From Thermoleophilia bacterium (GTDB taxonomy: Bacteria; Actinomycetota; Thermoleophilia; Gaiellales; Gaiellaceae), in the NCBI GenBank assembly GCA_014534295.1, contig JACVRU010000014.1:1-19156 (forward strand): DNA of 19,156 bases, written 5' to 3'. Below are positions 8,746 through 15,425 of this stretch, in pieces. The number at the start of each line of letters is the position of its first letter. Position 1 is the first letter of the stretch. The translations under genes and the position numbers were made by a program. The notes beneath the pieces were generated by a model. It had not been told where the DNA came from and searched no databases. It was given only the letters and a program-made list of their open reading frames with translations.

Positions 8746-9763
8746 GGGCCTCCTCGCGGGTCTCGCCGACGCCGACGAGGATCGCCAGCCGGTAGCTGGC
8801 GGGGTCGTTGGCGCCCGGCTGCTCGGAGAGGCGGAGCCCCGGGCCCACGAGCAGCTCGACGCCGTCCTGCGGGTCGGGCACCGCTTCGACGAACGCGTCC
8901 TCGAAGGCTCGCAGCACGTAGCTGACGGCCACGCCCTCGGGCCGGCCCGCGTGCCAGGCGGGGTCCCGGCCGCGCGCCAGCTCGAAGAGCGCCGCGTAGC
9001 TCGACCGGCCGTGCAGCGCGTGGTACAGCGGCGCGAACTGGGAGGCGAGCCGGCCGTTCACCTCGATCAGCCGCGCCGGCCCGTCCTCGGGGACGAAGAG
9101 CTCGACGTTGAAGCAGCCGCCGTCGAAGCCGAGCGCCGGGAGGAGTCGCGCCGCGACGTCGTGGAGCTCCTCGAGTCGCTCGTCGGGCAGGGCCGACGGA
9201 TAGGCGAAAGCCTCGAAACTCTTCGTCCCCGGATACATCGAAGAGTCGGTGACCCCCATCATCGTCACTCGGCCCCCGTGGACGTATCCGTCGAGCGTCG
9301 CCTCGCGACCGCTCAGCCGCTCGACGGCGAGCATCCCCGCCTCCCCGTCGAAGCCTGCAAGGCGCGCGAGCGCCAGCCAGCCCGCGACGTACTCCTCGTC
9401 GTACCCCTGCGAGAGGCGGCCGACCGCCGGCTTGGCGAAGTCGCCGGGGCCGGGCGCGGCCGCCGGGACGACGGCGCGGGCGATCTCGAGCGTCGTCGGC
9501 TTGTGCTGGCAGCGGACGAGCGCCTGCGGGCTCGGGCCGGGCAGGCCGCGCCGCTCGGCGACGAGCGCCGCGACGAGCGCCGAGCGGTCCTTCGTGCCGA
9601 CCGCGCCACCGACGGGGAGCGCCGCGAGCTCGTCGACGAGAGCCTCCGCGTCGAACGCGTCGACGGCGTCGAGGTCGGGCCCGGCGAGCACGGCGGACAG
9701 GCCGGCGGCCTCGAGCTCGCGCCGGTCGCGCTCCTGCGGGCACGCGACGAGAATGTCCTCCAC
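8693..9763 (-). CDS. ATP-grasp carboxylate-amine ligase-like protein, divergent from egtB
   Basis: A 356-residue ATP-grasp enzyme. ATP-grasp proteins couple ATP hydrolysis to joining a carboxylate to an amine or thiol through an acyl-phosphate. Visible landmarks are an N-terminal region starting EDILVACPQERD, a short GTKDR segment (56-60), K88 (CQHKPTT) and K111 (DFAKPAVGRLSQGY) at the two ATP-lysine positions, an acidic strand CFNVELF, and the Mg-site motif E234-V-N236-G-R238. The C-terminal third (PEGVAVSYVLRAF..., LAILVGVGETREEAL) resembles biotin-carboxylase-like ligases. The frame is open to 9952, but that extension runs antisense into egtB; GTG at 9763 is chosen. It diverges from egtB with a 22-bp gap, so a link to ergothioneine metabolism is likely. 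The exact reaction is unknown. Confidence 0.8.
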   Translation of the reverse strand: MEDILVACPQERDRRELEAAGLSAVLAGPDLDAVDAFDAEALVDELAALPVGGAVGTKDRSALVAALVAERRGLPGPSPQALVRCQHKPTTLEIARAVVPAAAPGPGDFAKPAVGRLSQGYDEEYVAGWLALARLAGFDGEAGMLAVERLSGREATLDGYVHGGRVTMMGVTDSSMYPGTKSFEAFAYPSALPDERLEELHDVAARLLPALGFDGGCFNVELFVPEDGPARLIEVNGRLASQFAPLYHALHGRSSYAALFELARGRDPAWHAGRPEGVAVSYVLRAFEDAFVEAVPDPQDGVELLVGPGLRLSEQPGANDPASYRLAILVGVGETREEALTRCRLRARALPFVLRP

Positions 9764-9785
9764 GGCATTAACGTTCTCAGAAGCG

Positions 9786-10976
9786 TTGAGGCCGTCCCTC
9801 CTCGACCCCCCCGATCTCAAGGCCGACCTCGCCGCCGGCCTCGCCGCCGCCCGGGCGCGGACGCTGGCGCTGCTCGAGCCGGTGCCCGACGAGGATCTCC
9901 TCACGCAGCACTCGACGCTCATGTCCCCGCTCGTCTGGGACCTCGCGCACATCGGCTTCTTCGAGGAGCTCTGGCTCGTGCGCCGCGTCGGCGGGGAGCG
10001 GCCTCTGCTCGACCGGGACGAGCTCTACGACGCCTTCCGGCACGGGCGGGCCGAGCGCGCCGCGCTGCCGCTGCTGACGCCGGCGGTGGCGCGCGACTAC
10101 GTCGACCGCGTCCGCGAGCGCGCTCTCGCGGTGCTCGACCGGGTCGAGCTCGACCCGGACGACCCGCTCCTCCGCGACGGCTACGTGTTCGCGATGATCG
10201 CCCAGCACGAGCACCAGCACGGCGAGACGATGCTGGCCACGCTCAACCTTCGGGACGCCGAGTACCCGTTCGAGGAGCCCGCTACCCCGCCGGCGGCGCC
10301 CGCAAGGGCTCCCGAGCGACGCGTCCACGGCGGCCCGTTTGCGATGGGGACCGACGACCGGTCGCGTGCCTACGACAACGAGCGCCTGCGGCACGAGCGC
10401 CATGTCGAGACGTTCTGGATCGACACCCTGCCGGTGACGAACGGCGCCTTCCTCGAATTCGTCGAGGACGGGGGCGAGCCGCCCGAGTTCTGGTCGCGCG
10501 AGCCGGACGGCTCGTGGTCGCGGAGGCGGCTCGGCCGCCGGGAACCGGTGCCGCTCGACGAGCCCGTCCAGCACGTCAGCTGGCACCAGGCCGACGCGTT
10601 CGCGCATTGGGCCGGGCGGCGCCTGCCGACCGAGGCCGAGTGGGAGAAGGCGGCGGAGGGCGCCGGAGCGGGCAACCTGGCGGAGCGCTTCGGACCCGAG
10701 CCGGCCGGCTCCGATCCCGACGGCGCGAGCGACTGGGGCGTGGAGCAGCTGCTCGGCGACGTCTGGGAGTGGACGGCGAGCGACTTCGAGCCGTATCCCG
10801 GCTTCGAGGCCTTCCCGTACGCCGAGTACTCCGAGGTCTTCTTCGGCGGCGGCTACAAGGTGCTGCGGGGCGGCTCGTGGGCGACGCACCCGGCCGCAAC
10901 GCGCGTCACGTTCCGGAACTGGGACTTCCCGGTCCGGCGTCAGATCTTCGCGGGCTTCCGGACGGCCCGGGCGTGA
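9786..10976 (+). CDS. egtB: Ergothioneine biosynthesis sulfoxide synthase EgtB
   Basis: A non-heme iron enzyme that couples hercynine to a sulfur donor (gamma-Glu-Cys or Cys) with O2. It has 396 residues. The N-terminal DinB-type domain has MSPLVWDLAHIG with H55, plus the HX3HXE iron motif H141-EHQ-H145-G-E147. The C-terminal formylglycine-enzyme-like (FGE-sulfatase) domain runs from RRVHGGPFAMGTD to VLRGGSWATHP and RRQIFAGFR. R88 and R91 (HGRAERAALPLL) and D380 (RNWD) match, from memory, residues that bind gamma-Glu-Cys in mycobacterial EgtB. The start is TTG at 9786, the only initiator codon that leaves the N-terminal helix intact without running back antisense into the ATP-grasp gene; the ribosome site is weak. 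Overlaps egtD by GTGA. No metal ligand is missing. Confidence 0.93.
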   Translation: MRPSLLDPPDLKADLAAGLAAARARTLALLEPVPDEDLLTQHSTLMSPLVWDLAHIGFFEELWLVRRVGGERPLLDRDELYDAFRHGRAERAALPLLTPAVARDYVDRVRERALAVLDRVELDPDDPLLRDGYVFAMIAQHEHQHGETMLATLNLRDAEYPFEEPATPPAAPARAPERRVHGGPFAMGTDDRSRAYDNERLRHERHVETFWIDTLPVTNGAFLEFVEDGGEPPEFWSREPDGSWSRRRLGRREPVPLDEPVQHVSWHQADAFAHWAGRRLPTEAEWEKAAEGAGAGNLAERFGPEPAGSDPDGASDWGVEQLLGDVWEWTASDFEPYPGFEAFPYAEYSEVFFGGGYKVLRGGSWATHPAATRVTFRNWDFPVRRQIFAGFRTARA

Positions 10977-11956
10977 GGCGGCTCGCCCCCACGGTCGACG
11001 TCGAGGTGCTGCTGACGTCCGAGGACCGGCGGCAGGCTCTCCTCCACGACGTCGCGACGGGCCTGACCCGGACGCCGAAGGACCTGCCGCCGAAGTGGTT
11101 CTACGACGAGCGCGGCTCCGAGCTGTTCGCCGAGATCACGCGGCTGCCCGAGTACTACCTCACGCGCCGCGAGCGGGCGATCCTCGCCGAGCGCGTGCAC
11201 GAGATCGCGGCGGATACCCGAGCGGACACGCTCGTCGAGCTCGGCTCGGGCACGTCCGAGAAGACCCGCTTCCTCCTCGACGGGCTCGGGGCTGCGGGAG
11301 TGCTCCGGCGCTTCGTCGCCCTGGACGTCAGCGAGGCCACGCTGCGCGAGAGCGCTGCGCGGATCGCCGGCGAGTATCCGGGCGTCATGGTCACCGCGAT
11401 CGTCGGCGACTTCGACCGGCATCTAGGCGCGATCCCGCCCGGGGGGCGTCGCCTCATCGCCTTTCTCGGCTCGAGCATCGGCAACTTCGGACCGGTCGAG
11501 CGTTCCCGCTTCCTCGCCACCGCGCAAGCCACGCTGGAGGAGGGCGACGCGCTCCTGGTGGGCGTTGACCTCGTCAAGGAACCCGAGCGCCTCGTCGCCG
11601 CCTACGACGACCGCAGCGGCGTCACGGCCGAGTTCAACCGCAACGTCCTCCGCGTCGTCAACAGGGAGCTCGGCGCGGACTTTCGTCCCGAGTGCTTCGA
11701 CCACGTCGCCCGCTGGGACGCCGCGGGTGAGTGGGTCGAGCTCGCGCTGCGCTCCCGCGTCGACCAGCGCGTTCGCATTCCCGGGGCGGGGCTGACGGTC
11801 GAGTTCGCGCGCGGGGAGGAGCTCCGCACGGAGATCAGCGCCAAGTTCCGGCCCGAGGGAGTGCGGGCCGAGCTCGCGGCTGCGGGGTTCGAGCCGGCGC
11901 GGTTCTGGACCGACGCGCAGGACGACTTCGCGCTCGCGCTGGCGGTGCCCGCCTGA
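10973..11956 (+). CDS. egtD: L-histidine N-alpha-methyltransferase EgtD
   Basis: Transfers three methyl groups from S-adenosylmethionine to the histidine amino group, giving hercynine, the first step of ergothioneine synthesis. The 327-residue length fits the family (about 320). Hallmarks include KWFYDERGSELFAEIT and LPEYYLTRRE in the N-terminal histidine-binding part. The SAM motif LVELGSGTSEKT is at 87-98, followed by FVALDVS and LIAFLGSSIGNF. The C-terminus has VEFARGEELRTEISAKF and FWTDAQDDFALALA, as in known EgtD proteins. The GTG start at 10973 overlaps the egtB stop as GTGA. Downstream, the next ATG shares one base with the egtD stop (TGATG). egtB, egtD and the flavin oxidoreductase are therefore a translationally coupled operon. 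Confidence 0.95.
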   Translation: MRRLAPTVDVEVLLTSEDRRQALLHDVATGLTRTPKDLPPKWFYDERGSELFAEITRLPEYYLTRRERAILAERVHEIAADTRADTLVELGSGTSEKTRFLLDGLGAAGVLRRFVALDVSEATLRESAARIAGEYPGVMVTAIVGDFDRHLGAIPPGGRRLIAFLGSSIGNFGPVERSRFLATAQATLEEGDALLVGVDLVKEPERLVAAYDDRSGVTAEFNRNVLRVVNRELGADFRPECFDHVARWDAAGEWVELALRSRVDQRVRIPGAGLTVEFARGEELRTEISAKFRPEGVRAELAAAGFEPARFWTDAQDDFALALAVPA

Positions 11957-13272
11957 TGGGCCGCGTGGTGGTCCTCGGCGGTGGGGCGGTCGGCGAGGCC
12001 TTCTGCACCGCCTTCCGGCGGCTCGACGGGGACAGCCCGGTGACGCTCGTCGAGCGGAACCTCGTCGGAGGCGAGTGCACCTACTGGGCGTGCATGCCGT
12101 CGAAGACGCTGCTGCGGGCGCCCGAGGTCGCCGCCTCGACCCGGCGGACGCCGGGCGTGTCCACCGCAGAGCTCGAGGCGGACGGGATCTTCGAGTGGCG
12201 CGACGCGGTCGTCGAGCATCACGACGACGCGGGTCACCTCGACTGGCTGGCCGAGCACGGGATCGACTTCGTGCGCGGTACCGCCCGGGTCCGCCGTCCC
12301 GGGGTGGTCGAGATCGAGGGGGGACGGGAGCTCGACTACGACCGGCTGGTGGTCGCGACGGGCTCGGCGCCCGCCCTGCCGGCCGTGCCGGGGCTGGAGC
12401 AGGTCGACTTCTGGACGAACCACGAGGCCACGGCCGCGAGCGAGGTGCCCGAGAGCCTCGTCATCGTCGGCGCGGGCCCCGTGGGCTGCGAGCTCGGCCA
12501 GCTGTTCGCCCGGCTGGGGTCCCGCGTGACGATCCTCGACGTCCACCTGCGCCTGCTCCCCCGCGAGGACCCCGAGGCGTCGGAGCTGGTGATGGCCGCC
12601 TTCCGGGAGGAGGGCATCGAGCTGCGGCTCGGCGTCCCGAGCGAGCGCGTCGAGCCGCCCTGCCGAGTCCGGCTGGAGGACGGCAGCGTCCTCGAGGCGG
12701 AGCGGCTGCTGATCGCGGCCGGCCGCATCCCGAGCTCGCAGGGGCTCGGGCTCGAGCAGCTCGGCGTCTCCTTCGCCGGCCGCGGCGGGATCCTCGTCGA
12801 CGACCGGCTCGAGGCAGCGGAGGGCGTGTGGGCGATCGGCGACGTGACCGGGATCGCCCTGCTGACGCACGTCGGCAAGTACCAGGCCCGCGTGGCCGCG
12901 ACGAACGTGGCCGGCGGCGAGGCGCGCGCCGACTACCGCGCCATCCCCGCGGTCACGTTCACGGATCCGCAGGTGGCCTCGGTCGGGACGCGGGAGGGCG
13001 ACGGCCTCGTCTCGATCCGCCGGGGCCTCCCGTCCCGTGCCTCGACGTACGAGCGGCCGCGGCCCGAAGGGTTCCTGAAGCTCTTCGCCGACCCGGAACG
13101 GCGCGTGCTCGTCGGGGCGACCGCGGTCGGTCCCGAGGCGGGGGAGTGGCTTCAGCAGCTGACGCTGGCGATTCGCGCAGAGGTCCCCGTCGACGTCCTC
13201 CGCGACACGATCCAGCCCTTCCCGACCTTCTCCGAGGCTGTGACCTTCGCCGCCCGCGACCTAGAGCTGTAA
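11956..13272 (+). CDS. FAD/NAD(P) disulfide-reductase-like oxidoreductase, catalytic His replaced by Phe
   Basis: A 438-residue class I flavin disulfide reductase (lipoamide dehydrogenase/mercuric reductase superfamily). The FAD Rossmann motif is VVVLGGGAVGEAF, and the redox-active disulfide is C41-TYWA-C46 in GGECTYWACMPSK. The NAD(P) motif is IVGAGPVGCELGQLFARLGS, the second FAD contact is GVWAIGDVTG, and the C-terminal dimerisation domain starts near YRAIPAVTFTDPQVASVG. The usual catalytic pair HPTxSE near the end reads FPTFSE: Phe422 takes the place of His, while Glu427 is kept. Such variants may exist in actinobacteria; they cannot use the normal His-Glu acid-base pair. It is coupled to egtD by a one-base TGATG overlap, so a role in the redox cycling of ergothioneine or another thiol is plausible but unproven. 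It ends 12 bp inside the convergent glycosylase gene. Confidence 0.88.
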   Translation: MGRVVVLGGGAVGEAFCTAFRRLDGDSPVTLVERNLVGGECTYWACMPSKTLLRAPEVAASTRRTPGVSTAELEADGIFEWRDAVVEHHDDAGHLDWLAEHGIDFVRGTARVRRPGVVEIEGGRELDYDRLVVATGSAPALPAVPGLEQVDFWTNHEATAASEVPESLVIVGAGPVGCELGQLFARLGSRVTILDVHLRLLPREDPEASELVMAAFREEGIELRLGVPSERVEPPCRVRLEDGSVLEAERLLIAAGRIPSSQGLGLEQLGVSFAGRGGILVDDRLEAAEGVWAIGDVTGIALLTHVGKYQARVAATNVAGGEARADYRAIPAVTFTDPQVASVGTREGDGLVSIRRGLPSRASTYERPRPEGFLKLFADPERRVLVGATAVGPEAGEWLQQLTLAIRAEVPVDVLRDTIQPFPTFSEAVTFAARDLEL

Positions 13273-14373
13273 CTCCAGATCCGTCCCGAGGAACTCCGAG
13301 AGCCGCCGCGCCTCGCGTTCGATCCCCGCGCGCAGCCGCTTCGTCTCGCGGACGAGCAGCTCGAACCGCAGGCGACGGCCCTTCCGCTCCCAGAGGCCCG
13401 CGACCGCGCCGTCGTAGAGCACGACCGGCGAGATCCAGCCCGCCGTGCGGTAGACGCGGTCGTAGGCGCCCGCCGGCACGAAGGCCTCCCGCGGGCGGTA
13501 GTGCAGCGTGTAGACGTCGAAGTTCGGCAGCAGGTGGACGGAGCGCGGCGGCCCGAGCCCACGGAGGAAGGCCGCGTCCTCGCCCAGGATCCAGGCGGTG
13601 CGCCCCTCCGCCTCGACCTGCACCACCTCGTCGCCGAGCGAGTCCAGGAGCCGCCGGGCCGGACCGACCGTGCCCTCGCCCCACCAGCGGGCGAAGTCCT
13701 CGTGGGTCGCGGGCCCGTACGCTCGCAGGTAGCGGCGGAACAGCTCGCGGAGGGCGTCGTCGCCGTCGGGCCGCTGCCCGCCGGAGCCCAGCCAGTCGCG
13801 CGGGTGCACGAAGGTCACGTTCCGGCCGCGGCTCGGGCCGAAGACGAGCGCGCCCTCGTAGGCTGCCGGCTTGAGCAGCGTGCCCCAGCCGCGCAGGACC
13901 TCTTCGCGGAGGCGGCGCGGCGCGAGCTCGGCCAGCTCCTCGCGCGTCCTGCCCTCGCCGTCGAGCCCCGCGGCGAGGGCGTCGATCCAGGCCCGCATCT
14001 CGTCGAGTGTGACCCCGAAGTACTTGAGCCAGGGCCGGTTCTGCCAGGAGCTGCCGCGGTGCGCGAGCGCCGCCGACCAGAGCCCGTATTCGCGGGCGGG
14101 AAGGAGGTGAAGCGTCCCGCGCATGCACCAGGTCTTGACGAGCTCCCGCGTCTCCCAGAGCCCCTCCTGGACCTGGCTGGGGGCCAGGCCCCGGGACCTG
14201 ACCCAGAGGGCCAGCTCGGCGGCCGACATCACCTGCGCCTGAATCCCGCAGACCGCGGCCACGGCGTCGACAAAGCGCTCGGCCGGCAGCGGCTCGGTGA
14301 GGTGCTGCCGGGCGAGCCGGAACGCGCGCACCTGGCCGGCGGAGACTTGGTTGGGGGACGGGCCTCGGGACAT
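13261..14373 (-). CDS. Winged-helix HTH_42 protein, AlkZ-like DNA glycosylase candidate
   Basis: A 370-residue protein with the all-helical/winged-helix architecture of the HTH_42 (AlkZ/YcaQ) family, which removes alkylated bases and unhooks interstrand crosslinks. Near the N-terminus, GIQAQVMSAAELALWVRSR holds the Q-x-Q motif (Q45, Q47) that carries the catalytic residues in AlkZ-type enzymes; E. coli YcaQ has Q-x-D. Next come the family-typical LVKTWCMRGTLHLLPARE and, further on, a barrel region with VHLLPNFDVYTLHYR and the C-terminal GWISPVVLYDGAVAGLWERK. The start ATG at 14373 faces the alcohol dehydrogenase gene 22 bp away on the other strand. The 3' end overlaps the flavin enzyme by 12 bp, tail to tail. 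Glycosylase activity is inferred from the family; the substrate is unknown. Confidence 0.78.
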   Translation of the reverse strand: MSRGPSPNQVSAGQVRAFRLARQHLTEPLPAERFVDAVAAVCGIQAQVMSAAELALWVRSRGLAPSQVQEGLWETRELVKTWCMRGTLHLLPAREYGLWSAALAHRGSSWQNRPWLKYFGVTLDEMRAWIDALAAGLDGEGRTREELAELAPRRLREEVLRGWGTLLKPAAYEGALVFGPSRGRNVTFVHPRDWLGSGGQRPDGDDALRELFRRYLRAYGPATHEDFARWWGEGTVGPARRLLDSLGDEVVQVEAEGRTAWILGEDAAFLRGLGPPRSVHLLPNFDVYTLHYRPREAFVPAGAYDRVYRTAGWISPVVLYDGAVAGLWERKGRRLRFELLVRETKRLRAGIEREARRLSEFLGTDLELQL

Positions 14374-14383
14374 GGCTCCATCG

Positions 14384-14389
14384 TAGGAT
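14384..14389 (+). promoter_or_regulatory. -10 element for probable leaderless transcription of the catabolic operon
   Basis: TAGGAT ends 6 bases before the ATG at 14396, exactly the distance at which transcription would begin on the A of the start codon. Leaderless mRNAs are common in actinobacteria. The same TAGGAT hexamer is the proposed -10 of the glyoxylate operon. No clear -35 is seen, and the same bases AGGA could instead act as a Shine-Dalgarno. Confidence 0.4.
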
Positions 14390-14395
14390 CAGCGC

Positions 14396-15418
14396 ATGGA
14401 GCGGGCCGTGCTGCTGAACGCGCCGGGCGAGCCGGCCCGGGTCGAGGAGGTGGAGCTCGACGAGCCGGGCCCGGAGGAGGTCGTCGTCCGCCTGCTCGCG
14501 GTCGGCGTTTGCCACAGCGACCTCTACGTCCGGGAGTCCGGCGGTTGGGGGATGCCGTTCCCGATCGCGCTCGGGCACGAGGGCTGCGGGGTCGTCGAGG
14601 GGACGGGCGAGCGCGTCGTCCTCTCCTGGCGGTCACCGTGCGGCGGCTGCCGTGCCTGCGAGCGGGGCGTGCCGCGGCTCTGCCGCTCGCCGAACCGCGC
14701 CCGCCGCCGGATGCGCCGCGCCGCCGACGGGGCGACGGTCACGCCGACGCTGCTCTGCGGCTGCTTCGCCGACCGCGTCGTCGTCCACCGCAGCCAGGCG
14801 ATCCCCGTCCCCGAGGAGCTACCGCCCGAGCAGGCGTGCCTGATCGGCTGCGCAGTCGCCACCGGGGTCGGCGCGGCGCTCAACACGTCTCCCGTCTGGG
14901 AGGGCGCGCGCGTGGCCGTGATCGGCTGCGGCGGCGTCGGTCTCTCGGTCGTCCAGGGCGCCCGGATCGCGCGGGCCGCCGAAATCCTCGCGCTCGACCG
15001 TGAGCCTGCGAAGCTCGAGTGGGCGGCGCGGCTCGGCGCCACGGAGACGGCCACGGAGCGGCCGCCGGACCGCCGCTTCGACTTCGCCTTCGACGCCGTC
15101 GGAATCCCCCAGACGCTCGAGCTCGCCGTCTCTCTCATCGACCACGCCGGGATCGCGACCCTCGTCGGCCTGCCGCACGAGGGCGCCGAGGTCACGCTGG
15201 GCCTGAAGGGGCTCTTCGACGCCCGTGCGCAGATCCGCGTCTCGCACGGCGGCGACATGCTCCCGGCCGAGGACTTTCCGCGACTCGCCCGGCTCGCGCT
15301 CGACGGCCGGCTCGACCTCGCCTCGCTCGTCACGCGCACGATCTCGCTGGACGAGGTCGAGGGCGCGTTCGCGGAGATGTCGGCGGGAGGCGGAATCCGC
15401 TCCGTGGTGATTAGATAG
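14396..15418 (+). CDS. Zinc-dependent alcohol dehydrogenase (MDR family)
   Basis: Oxidises an alcohol to an aldehyde with NAD+. It has 340 residues, shorter than class III enzymes (about 370). Catalytic zinc ligands fit C39 (GVCHSDLY), H61-E62 (GHEGCG) and C152 (IGCAVATG). Structural zinc is held by four cysteines, C82, C85, C88 and C96 (CGGCRACERGVPRLC). The nucleotide-binding motif is GCGGVG (177-182), followed by ALDRE with D201, which favours NAD over NADP. Sequence resembles the class III/NDMA-dependent group more than sorbitol dehydrogenases, but without the long loop. The ATG at 14396 has a -10 element right in front. Two acyl-CoA dehydrogenase genes start 7 bases after the stop, so it likely feeds an alcohol- or acid-degrading pathway. 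The substrate is unknown. Confidence 0.92.
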   Translation: MERAVLLNAPGEPARVEEVELDEPGPEEVVVRLLAVGVCHSDLYVRESGGWGMPFPIALGHEGCGVVEGTGERVVLSWRSPCGGCRACERGVPRLCRSPNRARRRMRRAADGATVTPTLLCGCFADRVVVHRSQAIPVPEELPPEQACLIGCAVATGVGAALNTSPVWEGARVAVIGCGGVGLSVVQGARIARAAEILALDREPAKLEWAARLGATETATERPPDRRFDFAFDAVGIPQTLELAVSLIDHAGIATLVGLPHEGAEVTLGLKGLFDARAQIRVSHGGDMLPAEDFPRLARLALDGRLDLASLVTRTISLDEVEGAFAEMSAGGGIRSVVIR

Positions 15419-15425
15419 TCAACTC

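Noticed and set aside
8693..9952. ATP-grasp protein extended to an ATG at 9952
   Set aside because: The extra 63 codons run antisense through the egtB N-terminus, contain low-complexity Ser/Arg sequence, and match no ATP-grasp feature; GTG at 9763 fits the domain start.
12961..12972. GGATCCGCAG inside the flavin oxidoreductase gene as a third operator copy
   Set aside because: Shares only GGATCCG with the aceA repeats, lies in coding sequence (TDPQ) and lacks the AAA and GGCG parts.
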